DNA from: Oceanospirillaceae bacterium
GTDB taxonomy: Bacteria > Pseudomonadota > Gammaproteobacteria > Pseudomonadales > Balneatricaceae
Direction: 5' to 3'
Length of the DNA stretch: 14,720 nucleotides
Assembly (NCBI GenBank): GCA_003523085.1
Contig: DPHD01000048.1
Location: forward strand, 50,696-65,415
Shown piece after piece: positions 7,955 to 13,139 of the stretch. The translations under genes were made by a program, and so were the position numbers. Each line of letters starts with the position of its first letter. Position 1 is the first letter of the stretch. The notes beneath the pieces are model-generated. The model was not told where the DNA came from, made no database searches, and saw only the letters and a list, made by a program, of their open reading frames with translations.

Positions 7955-9322
7955 TTGAAACTACAACACTTTGATACTGTGCGCGTTTTTCCAATGCTGG
8001 TTGCCTCTTTGGTGATTGGCGCGTGTTCAACAAATCCTCTAACATCTAGTTCTGAAGACAGTATTCTAAGGGATAAAAGCTTGGATTATGCGCAATCTAA
8101 GGTGATAGCACGGTTAACGGTGCCAGCAGACTTGGATGCTACCGCCATTCAACAAGACCTTTTAAGGGTTCCTAGTCAGACTGCGGTAACGGCGACGGGT
8201 GTGGTTGCGGCGCCAAGGCCCGATTTTGTGTTTGCACAAACCGGCAGCGCCTCGGCCCGGCTGATTGACAATGGCCAACAAAAACGTATCAGTGTGGTTG
8301 GCAATGTGGCCAAAGTAAAGCAGCAAGTTGTGCAGTTTTGGGCCAATCAGCAGATTCCCATTATTTTGCATCAAGTTGGGTCCAACGAAATCGTTGAAAC
8401 CCAATGGTTTTCCCTGTCCGATGATGCCGTTGCCGATGATTTTATCAGCCGTTGGGTGCGCAGCTTAACCGACGCCGATGATGAACTAGCCCATGGCCGC
8501 GTAAGGATTGAACTGGTACCACAAGGCCAAGATCGCGTTGAATTGGTGTTGTCATTTTTACAACACAGTCAGTTGCAGATTACCCAGCAACAAGAACTCA
8601 ATTGGGGTGCAGCCGGACAGTCGTTGGCTAATGAATCGGAATTGACCTTTGAGCTATTGCGTTATTTAAGTCGTACCGCCCAAGTGGCACAGAAAACACA
8701 ATCAAGCACGGGCCACAAAGATCTTGTGTTATTGGGCAAGGATCAATTTGGTGAGCCCGTGATTCAGTTAGATATGGGTTCTGAAGAAAGTCTCAATATG
8801 GTGCTTCAGGCAATGTCGGATTTTGATGTCGGCAGTCATGACCTTAATCCGCAAAAAATCTATTTTACCTACACCAGCCATGTAAAATCCGTAGTACAAC
8901 AACCATCATCTTCAGACGGTATTTGGGGGTGGTTTAAAGGCTTACATGGTGGCGAACGCAAGCAGGGCATTAGTCTTGATCTAGCCTTGTTGGGAGGAGA
9001 TGAAGAGGCGGCCAACACATCAGCAGCACCGGTTTATTCATCTAACCCTGATCAAGCAGACCCTGTAACCGACTTGGCCGATAAGAAAGGTTATAAGATT
9101 TGGTTGGCCGGCGAAGTGATTTACGTGTTTGAAGATGAGGATCAAGGAGATGTCAACGAGCAAGGTGAGTACACCTACGTGGCACAATATCAACTCAATT
9201 TTGAAACCACGCTGAAAAGTACCTACTTGCAAGTGCTCAACAGTCAAGGTGAAGCCGCGCCTACCGTGTATGCAAAAGAGATACTTTGGAAAATTCAACA
9301 AGGCTTAGACTCATTGCAGTAG
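7955..9322 (+). CDS. bamC: BamC (NlpB) lipoprotein of the outer-membrane beta-barrel assembly complex
   Basis: BamC is an accessory lipoprotein of the BAM complex that inserts beta-barrel proteins into the outer membrane. I favour the TTG at 7955 (reading MKLQHFDTVRVFP...), because an upstream in-frame ATG at 7913 overlaps a likely -10 box. This choice is uncertain. A lipobox LVIGAC follows, with Cys lipidation expected and Ser after it. The conserved N-terminal tail has LDYAQSKVIARLTVPADLD. The first helix-grip domain runs from KRISVVGNVAKVKQQVVQFW to the HGRVRIELVPQG strand. The second starts around GKDQFGEPVIQLDMGSEE and ends with EYTYVAQYQLNF and EILWKIQQGL. At about 455 residues it is longer than E. 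coli BamC (about 344), mainly through an acidic Ser/Gly/Ala-rich insertion around 8900-9060. In Pseudomonas bamC follows dapA, which is absent here. Confidence 0.85.
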   Translation: MKLQHFDTVRVFPMLVASLVIGACSTNPLTSSSEDSILRDKSLDYAQSKVIARLTVPADLDATAIQQDLLRVPSQTAVTATGVVAAPRPDFVFAQTGSASARLIDNGQQKRISVVGNVAKVKQQVVQFWANQQIPIILHQVGSNEIVETQWFSLSDDAVADDFISRWVRSLTDADDELAHGRVRIELVPQGQDRVELVLSFLQHSQLQITQQQELNWGAAGQSLANESELTFELLRYLSRTAQVAQKTQSSTGHKDLVLLGKDQFGEPVIQLDMGSEESLNMVLQAMSDFDVGSHDLNPQKIYFTYTSHVKSVVQQPSSSDGIWGWFKGLHGGERKQGISLDLALLGGDEEAANTSAAPVYSSNPDQADPVTDLADKKGYKIWLAGEVIYVFEDEDQGDVNEQGEYTYVAQYQLNFETTLKSTYLQVLNSQGEAAPTVYAKEILWKIQQGLDSLQ

Positions 9323-9338
9323 CTTAGGATTATTGTTG

Positions 9339-10280
9339 ATGCGTGCCGTAATATTGGACCTGGATAGCCTTGGACCTAACGACCTCAATTTAGACCCCTT
9401 GCACACCGCGGTGACGCGACTAGAATGTCACCCTGCAACTACACCCGAACAAGTGTTGAGCAGGGCATCCTGGGCCCAGATTGTTATTGTTAATAAGGTG
9501 GTATTGGATCGGCACATATTAATCCAACTGCCGCAACTCAAGCACATAATGGTGGCAGCCACTGGGGTTAACAATGTGGACCTGGTGGCGGCTGAAGAGT
9601 TAGGCATTAGTGTGCAAAATTGTCGGGCCTACGGGGTAGAATCAGTGGCTCAGCATAGTTTGATGTTAATGCTTGCTCTGAGCACTCGTTTGCTAGAATA
9701 CCGGTCTGCCATCGAGCAGGGCGCTTGGAGCCGAAGTGCTCACTTTTGTATGCTTAATTTTCCAGTGGAAAGTTTGGCCGGCAAAACTTTGGGCATCGTC
9801 GGCTACGGCGAACTAGGCAAAGGCGTAGCACGTTTGGCTCAAGCCTTTGGCATGAACATAAAGATTGCAGCTCGCCCAGGCGAAGCGGTGCCTGCTGGGC
9901 GCTATAGCTTGCAAGAACTGTTGCCTCAAGTAGATATATTGACCTTGCATTGCCCGCTCACCAAAAATACCGAAAATTTAATCGATTGGCCACAATTGTG
10001 TGCTTTGCCTAACCACGCTTTATTAATTAATTGTGCCCGTGGCGGCATCGTTAATGAAGCGGCTTTAGTGCGGGCTTTGGATGAGCAGCAAATTGCCGGC
10101 GCAGGGGTTGATGTGTTAACCACTGAGCCGCCACCTGTGGACCACCCGTTACTTACGATCAGTAGGCCTAACTTAATAGTCACTCCGCATACTGCGTGGG
10201 CAAGTCGTCAAGCACGGCAAACCATAGTGCAGCAAGTGAGTGAAAATTTATTGGCCCTCAATCAGCTTAGAAAGGTCTAA
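9339..10280 (+). CDS. D-isomer-specific 2-hydroxyacid dehydrogenase, glycerate/hydroxypyruvate type
   Basis: This is a cytoplasmic NAD(P)-dependent oxidoreductase that interconverts 2-oxoacids and D-2-hydroxyacids. Resemblance is closest to glycerate dehydrogenase / hydroxypyruvate reductase (HprA-like), but the substrate cannot be fixed from sequence. ATG 9339 with AGGA at 9325-9328 is preferred over the TTG at 9333, giving 313 residues, normal for the family. The Rossmann motif GIVGYGELG lies at residues 152-160. The catalytic trio is Arg234 (NCARGGIVNE), Glu263 (TTEPP) and His284 (TPHTAW). The acidic residue that usually marks NAD use after the second strand is not seen (IKIAARPGE), so NADP use is possible. 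It begins 16 bases after bamC and may be cotranscribed. It is the last clearly chromosomal gene before the phage-derived region. Confidence 0.9.
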   Translation: MRAVILDLDSLGPNDLNLDPLHTAVTRLECHPATTPEQVLSRASWAQIVIVNKVVLDRHILIQLPQLKHIMVAATGVNNVDLVAAEELGISVQNCRAYGVESVAQHSLMLMLALSTRLLEYRSAIEQGAWSRSAHFCMLNFPVESLAGKTLGIVGYGELGKGVARLAQAFGMNIKIAARPGEAVPAGRYSLQELLPQVDILTLHCPLTKNTENLIDWPQLCALPNHALLINCARGGIVNEAALVRALDEQQIAGAGVDVLTTEPPPVDHPLLTISRPNLIVTPHTAWASRQARQTIVQQVSENLLALNQLRKV

Positions 10281-10578
10281 GTGTTTGATTTGATAAGTGC
10301 AATAGTTGCCAGCTGAAAAAAGCCTTTTTTATTGCTATTTTTAGCTGTTTTGGCCTTGACATACGTAACTTATTGAAAAGAATGGCGCCTGTTGTACACA
10401 TTATTTCTAACTTGCGCCAGATCGCAAAATATTGAGGGAATTATTTAAAAGTTAGTCGTTGACATTGGTAAACTCTTGATTAATAAGCATTTTAAAAATG
10501 TGGTTATTTTTTAACCAGTTTGTTGGTAGCTGCCATTTCATGGGCTTTGGGCCACCTTTCCCATAATTGTTAACAGAC

Positions 10579-10642
10579 TTATCCACAGGCAAAGTGGATA
10601 AGTATTGGCAACATGCCTGTACCCCTTGTCGCCTGTGGATTC
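10579..10642. promoter_or_regulatory. Cluster of one consensus and two degenerate DnaA-box-like sites
   Basis: TTATCCACA at 10579-10587 is a perfect DnaA box. On the opposite strand TTATCCACT (10593-10601) has one mismatch, and GAATCCACA (10634-10642) has two. In addition, atccacaggc (10581-10590) is exactly repeated in inverse orientation at 10631-10640. An AT-rich stretch lies about 60-140 bases upstream. This could be a DnaA-binding or titration site, or part of a lost replication or attachment region. It is not in the usual oriC gene context. Confidence 0.5.
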
Positions 10643-10659
10643 TTCCTATTTTTGTACGC

Positions 10660-10676
10660 AAAGCCTTCGGGCTTTT
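10660..10676 (+). terminator. UUCG-loop hairpin, possible terminator
   Basis: The perfect stem aaagcc-ttcg-ggcttt carries the very stable UUCG tetraloop, followed by one more T and then TAGCTTTC. The T run is short, so termination may be weak. It would insulate the phage-derived region from upstream host transcription. Confidence 0.55.
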
Positions 10677-10769
10677 AGCTTTCAGAGCTTGTACAGTAAA
10701 CCTTTGACAATAGTCGCGTAACTAGTGGAGTTAAGAGCGATTTTGGTCGATTTTTAGGGGTTAATTCCG

Positions 10770-11174
10770 TTGACAGACATAATACAGACAGTATTCGATA
10801 CTGAAAAGAATCTGTGCATAACAGAGAAAGAAAAAGAGATCCTTTGGGAAGCTGCAGCCATTGATCGTGGCAAGGATCGATATCGGGGGACGTTTAGTAC
10901 AGTAAAGTTGAAACGTGACGGAACTGTTAAACATGAATCATCCGAGTTAGGCGACGTTGCGCCGGGACAAATCATCCTCAAAGAAATGATGCTTCACGCC
11001 ATCCCACATTTCCAAGCAGCCATCGAAGAAGCCAAGCGAGAAATCACTTCAGGCCGTCGTGGAGCACATAAAGATTGGTGGTGGTTAATCGGTTGGTTAA
11101 CACCAGAAGAAATTGCCTTGGGTACGGCCAGAACTATCCTAACTGAGAAGGCGTCAGGTGAATCTATTCAGTAA
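10770..11174 (+). pseudogene. N-terminal fragment of a T7-type single-subunit phage RNA polymerase
   Basis: In T7-like phages this polymerase transcribes the middle and late genes from phage promoters. Only about 134 residues remain of an expected 800 or more. The similarity is to the T7 RNA polymerase N-terminal domain as I recall it. EILWEAAAIDRGKDRYRG matches its LALEHESYEMGEARFRK region. EEAKREITSGRRGAHKDWWW matches EEVKAKRGKRPTAFQFL. LTPEEIALGTARTIL matches IKPEAVAYITIKTTL. The frame opens with TTG at 10770 after AGGGG, with an in-frame stop just upstream, so the N-terminus looks intact. It ends at TAA 11174, immediately inside terminase sequence in another frame, so the truncation is by deletion. 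No palm, fingers or catalytic motifs are present, so it cannot transcribe. A residual role for the isolated domain is possible but unsupported. Confidence 0.65.
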
Positions 11175-11710
11175 CTGCTAGGGGTATAACTGTAGAGGTA
11201 GAACCTAACTATGGTCAAGGACTGTGGGTTACTTCATTTGGTCCTATCCTTCAGAAGGTGTGGCCCGGCGGTTGTACCATACAGGAGTCCGAATGGGCTA
11301 AGGGTCATAAGGAAGGTCGTATCATCGATACCTTAGAGCCGGTCATGACGCAGCATCGATTGGTGATGGATGAGGCACTCATACGTTCAGATGTTCGTTC
11401 GACAGACCATGTGTATTCGTTGATGTATCAGCTCACTCATATAACTCGTGATCGTGGTTGCTTAAAGCATGACGATAGGGTCGATGCCTTAGCTGGAGCG
11501 GTAGCTTACTGGCAGAAGTCAATGGGTCAGTCCGTAGCTGAAGCTAGACAGGGTGTCCTAGACAGTCGGTGGGAGCAGGAGATTGAGGACTTTATGGAGA
11601 TGGCGCAAGGCGGCTTCGCCGGTAGGGGATTAGGCTCTAATGTGATCTCTCTCAGAGGCCGTAGGAGAGCGGACGGCAGTCGTTCAGTCGTGACTCAACG
11701 CGATGTCTAG
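11162..11710 (+). pseudogene. C-terminal fragment of a T7 gp19-type large terminase
   Basis: The large terminase is the packaging ATPase-nuclease. Here the frame is open from base 11162, just after a stop, and the sequence is recognisable from GITVEVEPNYGQGLWVTSF, upstream of the first possible start codon (GTG 11258). Matches to the C-terminal domain of T7 gp19, from memory, are KEGRIIDTLEPVMTQHRLV, YSLMYQLTHITRDRGCLKHD and HDDRVDALAGAVAYW, the last carrying the acidic nuclease residues. About 180 codons remain of roughly 580, and the whole ATPase domain is missing. The C-terminus seems natural: a basic tail (RGRRRADGSRS) and stop at 11710. Thus the 3' end of the gene is original and only its front was lost. 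The frame overlaps the polymerase fragment by 13 bases, placing the deletion point at roughly 11150-11180. Confidence 0.85.
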
Positions 11711-11746
11711 GTGACATTGACGGGGTGTTAGACGGGATGTCTCGCG

Positions 11747-11812
11747 GTGTGAGGGGAAGGGTGGCTTTCAGTTTATTCGTAAGATTCGTAAGGGCATATA
11801 TACCCCTCACGC
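11747..11812. repeat. Inverted repeat gtgagggg / cccctcac
   Basis: An 8-bp perfect inverted repeat (11749-11756 with 11803-11810), extendable to 10 bp with one wobble, encloses 46 bases that include two tandem attcgtaag units. It could end the late transcript as RNA structure or mark a DNA-processing site. Confidence 0.6.
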
Positions 11813-11817
11813 GCATA

Positions 11818-11889
11818 GAGGCTCCCCCCCGCCTACCCCTCGACATGGTCACAGAGGTGGCTCAAATCGGAGGGGGCGGGGCGGGCCTC
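11818..11889. repeat. Very GC-rich dyad with C-tract and G-tract arms
   Basis: The left arm starts gaggctccccccc. The right arm has ggagggggcggggcgggcctc-type G runs of 5, 4 and 3 with single-base spacers (11870-11889). The outer bases pair perfectly (gaggc 11818-11822, gcctc 11885-11889) and most of the tracts pair as well. The G strand could form a two-tetrad quadruplex. This composition stands out sharply from the surrounding sequence. Confidence 0.6.
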
Positions 11890-12109
11890 AAAGCCGCGTC
11901 AGATGGGCGTATTAATACAAGCTAACAGACATTAGACAGACAGCATTGCCCATGGCTTGGCTTAGAGCCTGCTATTGCTAGAGCTTGGCGTTGTATACAG
12001 ACTCTACAATAGATTGTGGTAATTAATTTCATCTTGATTTTGACGCTATTGAATGGGCTAGAGGCTGCGTGGTGTGGGCGTTTCGGCTTGTTTTGTAGAG
12101 CTTAGACAC

Positions 12110-12137
12110 TTGAGCACCACTGTTTTTTCTGTATTAA
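12110..12137 (+). promoter_or_regulatory. Candidate sigma70 promoter, upstream of tandem pair
   Basis: TTGAGC (12110-12115) and TATTAA (12132-12137) are separated by 16 bp. This is a moderate match, lying directly upstream of the stronger promoter at 12143. Tandem host promoters at the start of the early region are the arrangement used by T7-like phages. Confidence 0.4.
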
Positions 12138-12142
12138 CACGC

Positions 12143-12172
12143 TTGACACAAGTCTACTGTACTTGGTTTAAT
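12143..12172 (+). promoter_or_regulatory. Strong sigma70 promoter for the phage-like early genes
   Basis: A consensus TTGACA (12143-12148) and TTTAAT (12167-12172, five of six) are separated by 18 bp. Transcription would begin near 12180 and first produce a small cgct-gcaa-agcg hairpin (12182-12193), then boxA, the long stem and the small genes. This promoter needs only host RNA polymerase, as expected for phage early genes. Confidence 0.7.
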
Positions 12173-12197
12173 GTAATTCCTCGCTGCAAAGCGGGCC

Positions 12198-12210
12198 GCT
12201 CTTTAACAAT
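12198..12210 (+). promoter_or_regulatory. boxA antitermination element of the rRNA-operon type
   Basis: GCTCTTTAACAAT is, as I recall it, identical to the boxA core in the leaders of E. coli rRNA operons, where NusB-S10 binds the RNA and makes transcription resistant to Rho. It is located about 20-30 bases after the predicted start of transcription, the right place for a leader boxA. A GNRA-loop hairpin precedes it. No rRNA gene follows, so its role would be to protect the early phage transcript. Confidence 0.75.
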
Positions 12211-12240
12211 TTGGACCGCACTGGCAGATGCACAGCGAAA

Positions 12241-12313
12241 CGCTTTGTATTGGCTGACCTGTAGTAACTCAACAAGCCCATGCTTACCGAGTAGGTCAAA
12301 CCGATACAAGGCG
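12241..12313 (+). other. Long imperfect RNA stem in the early leader
   Basis: A 13-bp arm pair (12241-12253 with 12301-12313, with U-G wobbles), a small internal loop and a further 6-bp pair (tgacct 12255-12260, aggtca 12293-12298) make a stem of about 19 bp closing a 32-nt loop. T7 early transcripts carry long stems of this kind as RNase III sites, so that is a reasonable role. It also resembles the RNase III stem following boxA in rRNA leaders. The loop does not form a tRNA cloverleaf. Confidence 0.6.
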
Positions 12314-12322
12314 TATTAACTA

Positions 12323-12397
12323 GGTGGTGTGGTTCTTATTGTTGAGGGCTTTTGCTCTTTACTATCGCTAACTTAAACAGATCAGGACCACACCAAC
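12323..12397 (+). other. Second leader hairpin (tggtgtggt / accacacca)
   Basis: A 9-bp perfect inverted repeat (12325-12333 with 12387-12395) continues inward with a G-U and two more pairs, and encloses about 50 bases. It lies between the long stem and the 18-bp repeats. No function can be assigned. Confidence 0.45.
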
Positions 12398-12454
12398 GGC
12401 AAAGCATGGGCTAACCGATGGGATAAGCCACAATGATCTAGCTAGATGCAAGTC

Positions 12455-12472
12455 GAAAGGTCAACCGAATAG
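12455..12472 (+). repeat. 18-bp exact repeat, copy 1
   Basis: The string gaaaggtcaaccgaatag occurs here and at 12516-12533, 61 bp apart, both in the leader before the first small gene. Each copy ends in ATAG followed by purine, like the start-site part of T7-type promoters. It may be a phage-polymerase promoter, an operator or a replication/packaging site. Confidence 0.75.
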
Positions 12473-12502
12473 ACACTAAACGCATCATAGGCGATTTAAA
12501 GA

Positions 12503-12549
12503 GATACCTCTTCCTGAAAGGTCAACCGAATAGGGAACAAAGAGGTATC
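12503..12549 (+). other. Hairpin with 10-bp perfect stem before the first small gene
   Basis: gatacctctt (12503-12512) pairs exactly with aagaggtatc (12540-12549) around a 27-nt loop containing the second 18-bp repeat. It ends 47 bases before the start codon at 12597. No T run follows, so it is a processing or regulatory structure rather than a terminator. Confidence 0.7.
12516..12533 (+). repeat. 18-bp exact repeat, copy 2, inside a hairpin loop
   Basis: This is identical to the copy at 12455-12472. This copy continues as gggaac, which makes its 3' part (atagggaac) very like the initiation region of known T7/K11-type promoters. It occupies the loop of the hairpin at 12503-12549, so in RNA it would be displayed single-stranded. 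Confidence 0.75.
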
Positions 12550-12596
12550 AATTAAATTTCTTACCAACTTAACGAAAGCAAACCGGAGGCCACCCA

Positions 12597-13022
12597 ATGG
12601 CAATAACATATAAATCATGCTTACCAGTATCACAGGCGCATAACGAAACGAATGATTGTACGGTCAAGGCTGTGGCAATCGCGACAAATCTACCTTATAA
12701 GCTGGCCCACGCCAAACTAGCAGAGGCTGGCAGACCTAACAGAAAGGGCACTTACCGCCCAATGTACCGCAAGGTAATGGAGGATTTAGGTTTTTCTGTT
12801 ACTGATATCCACACTCCAGCTAAAACAGTGGCAACGATTGAGCGTTATCTAAACCCAGCGAAACGTTATGTAATAACAGTTCGAGGTCATGCGCTCGCAG
12901 CTGCCAACGGAAAAATAGAAGACTGGAGCGAGGGCCGACGCTACCGCATACAAAACGTGTGGGAAGTGGCACCGCTAATCAGCAAAAACGCCAAACGCAA
13001 AGCCGCTAGGTATGCTAAATAA
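12597..13022 (+). CDS. Small phage early protein with a cysteine-protease-like Cys/His/Asp pattern
   Basis: I do not recognise a named family with certainty. The ATG at 12597 has an ideal ribosome site (GGAGG 12585-12589, seven bases upstream), so it should be well translated. The 141-residue protein has no signal peptide or membrane helix. Its layout resembles papain-like/C39-like small peptidases often called hypothetical in phages: NDCTVKAVAIA places Cys21 at the start of a helix, YVITVRGHALAAANGKIEDW gives His98 at the end of a strand and Asp109 (or Asn104) after a turn. The C-terminus is very basic (NAKRKAARYAK). It is the first gene of the early transcript, the position where T7-like phages put anti-host proteins such as those acting on restriction systems or host enzymes. 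A protease or amidase acting on a host target is a hypothesis only. Confidence 0.75.
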   Translation: MAITYKSCLPVSQAHNETNDCTVKAVAIATNLPYKLAHAKLAEAGRPNRKGTYRPMYRKVMEDLGFSVTDIHTPAKTVATIERYLNPAKRYVITVRGHALAAANGKIEDWSEGRRYRIQNVWEVAPLISKNAKRKAARYAK

Positions 13023-13032
13023 AACAGCAAAC

Positions 13033-13115
13033 CTTCGACAATCAAAACGAAACAAAAGGAATAAACAGTTGTTTTACTCGATGGCCTACCTAGTGGGCTA
13101 TCCGTTAAACCAACC
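13033..13115 (+). repeat. Intergenic module, copy 1: cttcgacaat - hairpin - ttaaaccaacc
   Basis: The gap before the GP88-like gene contains cttcgacaat (13033-13042), an 8-bp hairpin gatggcct/gggctatc (13080-13102, two wobbles) and ttaaaccaacc (13105-13115), with the next ATG 24 bases on. The same three elements in the same order occur before the following gene. Confidence 0.65.
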
Positions 13116-13139
13116 ACAGTAAACTAAAAGGAAGATCTC

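Larger units (their letters stand above)
10281..10769. other. 489-bp gap between host genes and phage-like region; no gene seen
   Basis: No convincing coding frame is present on either strand. Bases 10295-10340 contain overlapping weak A/T hairpins that may end the bamC-dehydrogenase transcript. Bases 10430-10520 are strongly AT-rich and include tggtta-ttttt-taacca (10501-10517). Bases 10579-10642 carry DnaA-box-like sites, and 10660-10675 a UUCG hairpin. The host-phage junction must lie in or next to this stretch, but no tRNA, integrase gene or duplicated att core is visible. Confidence 0.6.
11711..12142. other. Non-coding zone after terminase, probable phage genome-end junction
   Basis: No supported gene. 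The zone holds a G/C-skewed segment (11715-11890) with two large dyads, a tandem 9-bp repeat attcgtaag (11775-11792), and then an AT-richer part leading into host-type promoters. A short SP6-promoter-like string (taggtgaca, 11708-11716) spans the terminase stop. In T7-like phages the segment between terminase and early promoters contains the terminal repeat and the packaging cleavage sites, so that is the best guess here. The repeat itself cannot be recognised in a single fused copy. Confidence 0.5.

Noticed and set aside
10430..10645. Chromosomal oriC
   Set aside because: Too few good DnaA boxes and none of the usual neighbouring genes (dnaA, dnaN, gidA/mnmG, rpmH).
11725..11925. 66-codon frame after terminase
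   Set aside because: It runs through the GC-rich dyads, and the Pro/Gly/Arg-rich product follows from the C and G tracts rather than selection.
12241..12313. tRNA or tRNA-like gene
   Set aside because: There is a long stem but no T-loop, D-arm or anticodon arm in the right places.
12074..12319. 81-codon plus-strand frame over the leader
   Set aside because: It covers the sigma70 promoters, boxA and the long stem, has no ribosome site, and its composition is not protein-like.
12140..12320. Start of an rRNA operon
   Set aside because: Promoter and boxA fit, but no 16S rRNA sequence follows; small protein genes do.
13069..13122. Tiny frame in the gap before the GP88-like gene (MAYLVGYP...)
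   Set aside because: It overlaps the conserved hairpin and repeat word and has poor start spacing; better explained as leader.
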